A stretch of 64,000 nucleotides of DNA from Bacteroidota bacterium (GTDB lineage Bacteria > Bacteroidota > Ignavibacteria > UBA10030 > SZUA-254). Below the pieces are notes generated by a model, which was not told where the DNA came from, did no database searches, and saw only the letters and a list, made by a program, of their open reading frames with translations. Shown in pieces: positions 63,367 through 64,000 of the stretch (its first letter is position 1; each line of letters starts with the position of its first letter). The position numbers were made by a program, and so were the translations under genes. The stretch spans positions 32,846 to 96,845 of the forward strand of contig JAGVIE010000002.1 of NCBI GenBank assembly GCA_020056225.1, in the 5' to 3' direction.

Positions 63367-63399
63367 GGTACCTCAATAATTTATCAATGCTCCTAGAGT

Positions 63400-63453
63400 T
63401 TATCCCGCCATTTTCTGACGGTATCAGCTTTAGCGCCTGGTTAGGCGGGCGCT
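63400..63453. other. Integron attC-like remnant (weak)
   Basis: On the minus strand GCCTAACCAGGCGCTAAAGC (63446-63427) resembles the start of attC sites that yield 'NQALKL' when translated, and the plus strand has AGCGCCTGGTTAGGCGGGCG. A paired right-hand site is not evident. It lies after a short gene fragment, where a cassette attC would be. Confidence is low. Confidence 0.35.
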
Positions 63454-63477
63454 CACCAAGAGTTAAGGTGTATTGAT

Positions 63478-63904
63478 TCATTCCTCGAAAACTATCTGCG
63501 AACGTGGAGTCAAATACCATCGTCCACGATACTCGACATCGACATATGATACACCTCCAAGGAACACTGATAAACCTATCCGAAATCTAGTGCTATCGGG
63601 ACGGACATTGATATATTCTCGTCCCCAATATCCATCCTTGTACAAGCTAATTGAATCACCTGCCGCATGCGCATAAATGTCTTCTCCTTTTTCATCTTGG
63701 CATTTATAGCTTTTAATCGAAGAAGTTTCAATACCATTATTGTCATACGTAACAGTTATATAACTGATACAAGTCGCACCATCGATTGGATTATTACCTT
63801 GACATGTTCCATTTGCTACAACTTCTTTTGCTAAATGCAAAGTGTCATTTTCTATCGTATAGTAGTTATAACCCCCATATACATCACCTTCCTCATAGTT
63901 AATG
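63478..63904 (-). pseudogene. Fragment of an unknown protein cut by an IS
   Basis: The sensible sequence is INYEEGDVYGGYNYYTIEND to IVFEE. The open frame continues upstream only through the insertion-sequence end (MLSRKSGQDH, from a TTG), so the real 5' part is missing. The remaining ~140 residues are beta-rich with two Cys (ATCISYI, SYKCQDE), reminiscent of a small lipoprotein domain. I do not recognise the family. It is truncated by the element that starts at 63905. Confidence 0.6.
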
Positions 63905-64000
63905 TGATCTTGTCCCGATTTTCTGGACAACAAGTTAAGACAAAAAATTATTTAATTCAAATTGCACCGGTGATTGATAACCGATAGCAGAATGTCTCCG
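63905..64000 (-). mobile_element. IS3-family-like element end, runs off the window
   Basis: The element boundary is the terminal TGATCTTGTCCC at 63905 (complement ends GGGACAAGATCA, the TG...CA type ends of IS3 elements). The 3' end of its transposase lies inside it at 63935. Only one end is visible. Confidence 0.65.
63935..64000 (-). CDS. Transposase C-terminus, partial
   Basis: Twenty-one codons then TAA. The peptide RRHSAIGYQSPVQFELNNF matches the conserved end of IS3-family OrfB integrases (R-R-H-S-A-L-G-Y-x-S-P-x-x-F-E). It extends off the window end. Confidence 0.75.
   Translation of the reverse strand, partial: RRHSAIGYQSPVQFELNNFLS

Noticed and set aside
63311-63520. 69-codon minus-strand frame containing PPNQALKL
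   Set aside because: This is the translation of the attC-like tract and flanking repeat, not a gene.

Overview
The window looks like chromosomal DNA of a bacterium in the Bacteroidota/Chlorobiota/Ignavibacteriota assemblage, and Ignavibacteria-like is my best guess. The reasons are two secreted proteins with type IX secretion C-terminal sorting domains carrying the YPNPFNP signature, a futalosine-pathway MqnA, an oligopeptidase B-type S9 peptidase, DUF5683 and TonB proteins, and moderate GC. This is inferred from protein families; no 16S gene or other phylogenetic marker was tested. I recognised no tRNA, rRNA or CRISPR array.

Layout. 0-10 kb (mostly + strand): membrane proteins (5'-truncated spermidine-synthase-like protein, MbfA/VIT1-type iron transporter with a decayed paralogue behind it, DUF2339 protein), a nitronate monooxygenase, a CDF-like membrane protein and a secreted beta-propeller. 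10-13 kb: a DinB protein and an overlapping two-gene cassette whose larger product starts with a restriction-endonuclease-like domain. 13-20 kb: TonB, an Mpv17-like protein, a DUF5683 protein, a short Rho overlapping an HhH-GPD glycosylase, a histone-deacetylase-family protein and a membrane nucleotide cyclase. 20-30 kb: a secreted YD-repeat protein, CysS, a toxin-antitoxin-like pair with a frameshift, oligopeptidase B, RecN, an orphan helical protein between dispersed repeats, and MqnA. 30-34 kb: the classic ffh-rpsP-khpA-rimM-trmD-rplS block. 34-36.4 kb: an orphan OAS/CD-NTase-like nucleotidyltransferase, a CoA-binding protein and a methyltransferase.

36.4-58.3 kb is one long minus-strand metabolic region: a Cys/Met-type PLP enzyme coupled to a radical-SAM-like protein that has lost all three cluster cysteines, a four-subunit 2-oxoacid:ferredoxin oxidoreductase, malic enzyme, an acetyl-CoA hydrolase/CoA-transferase, alanine dehydrogenase, and then three glutamate dehydrogenases interleaved with two giant (about 1000 aa) paralogues that fuse two receiver-like domains to a pyruvate-phosphate-dikinase N-terminal ATP-grasp domain. 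A zinc-ribbon miniprotein and aspartate decarboxylase PanD lie among them. Together these could convert amino acids to 2-oxoacids, oxidise them to acyl-CoA with ferredoxin as acceptor, and recover CoA or energy. The GDH/receiver-PPDK repeat is the most unusual gene arrangement in the window.

58.5-64 kb: an ECF sigma factor with a zinc-finger anti-sigma-like partner, DUF2892 and OsmC proteins and an NtrC-type regulator, then a PD40 protein, an AHSA1-type protein and a gene fragment cut by an IS3-like element at the window edge. Intergenic gaps carry several families of palindromic or MITE-like repeats, some in two or more copies.
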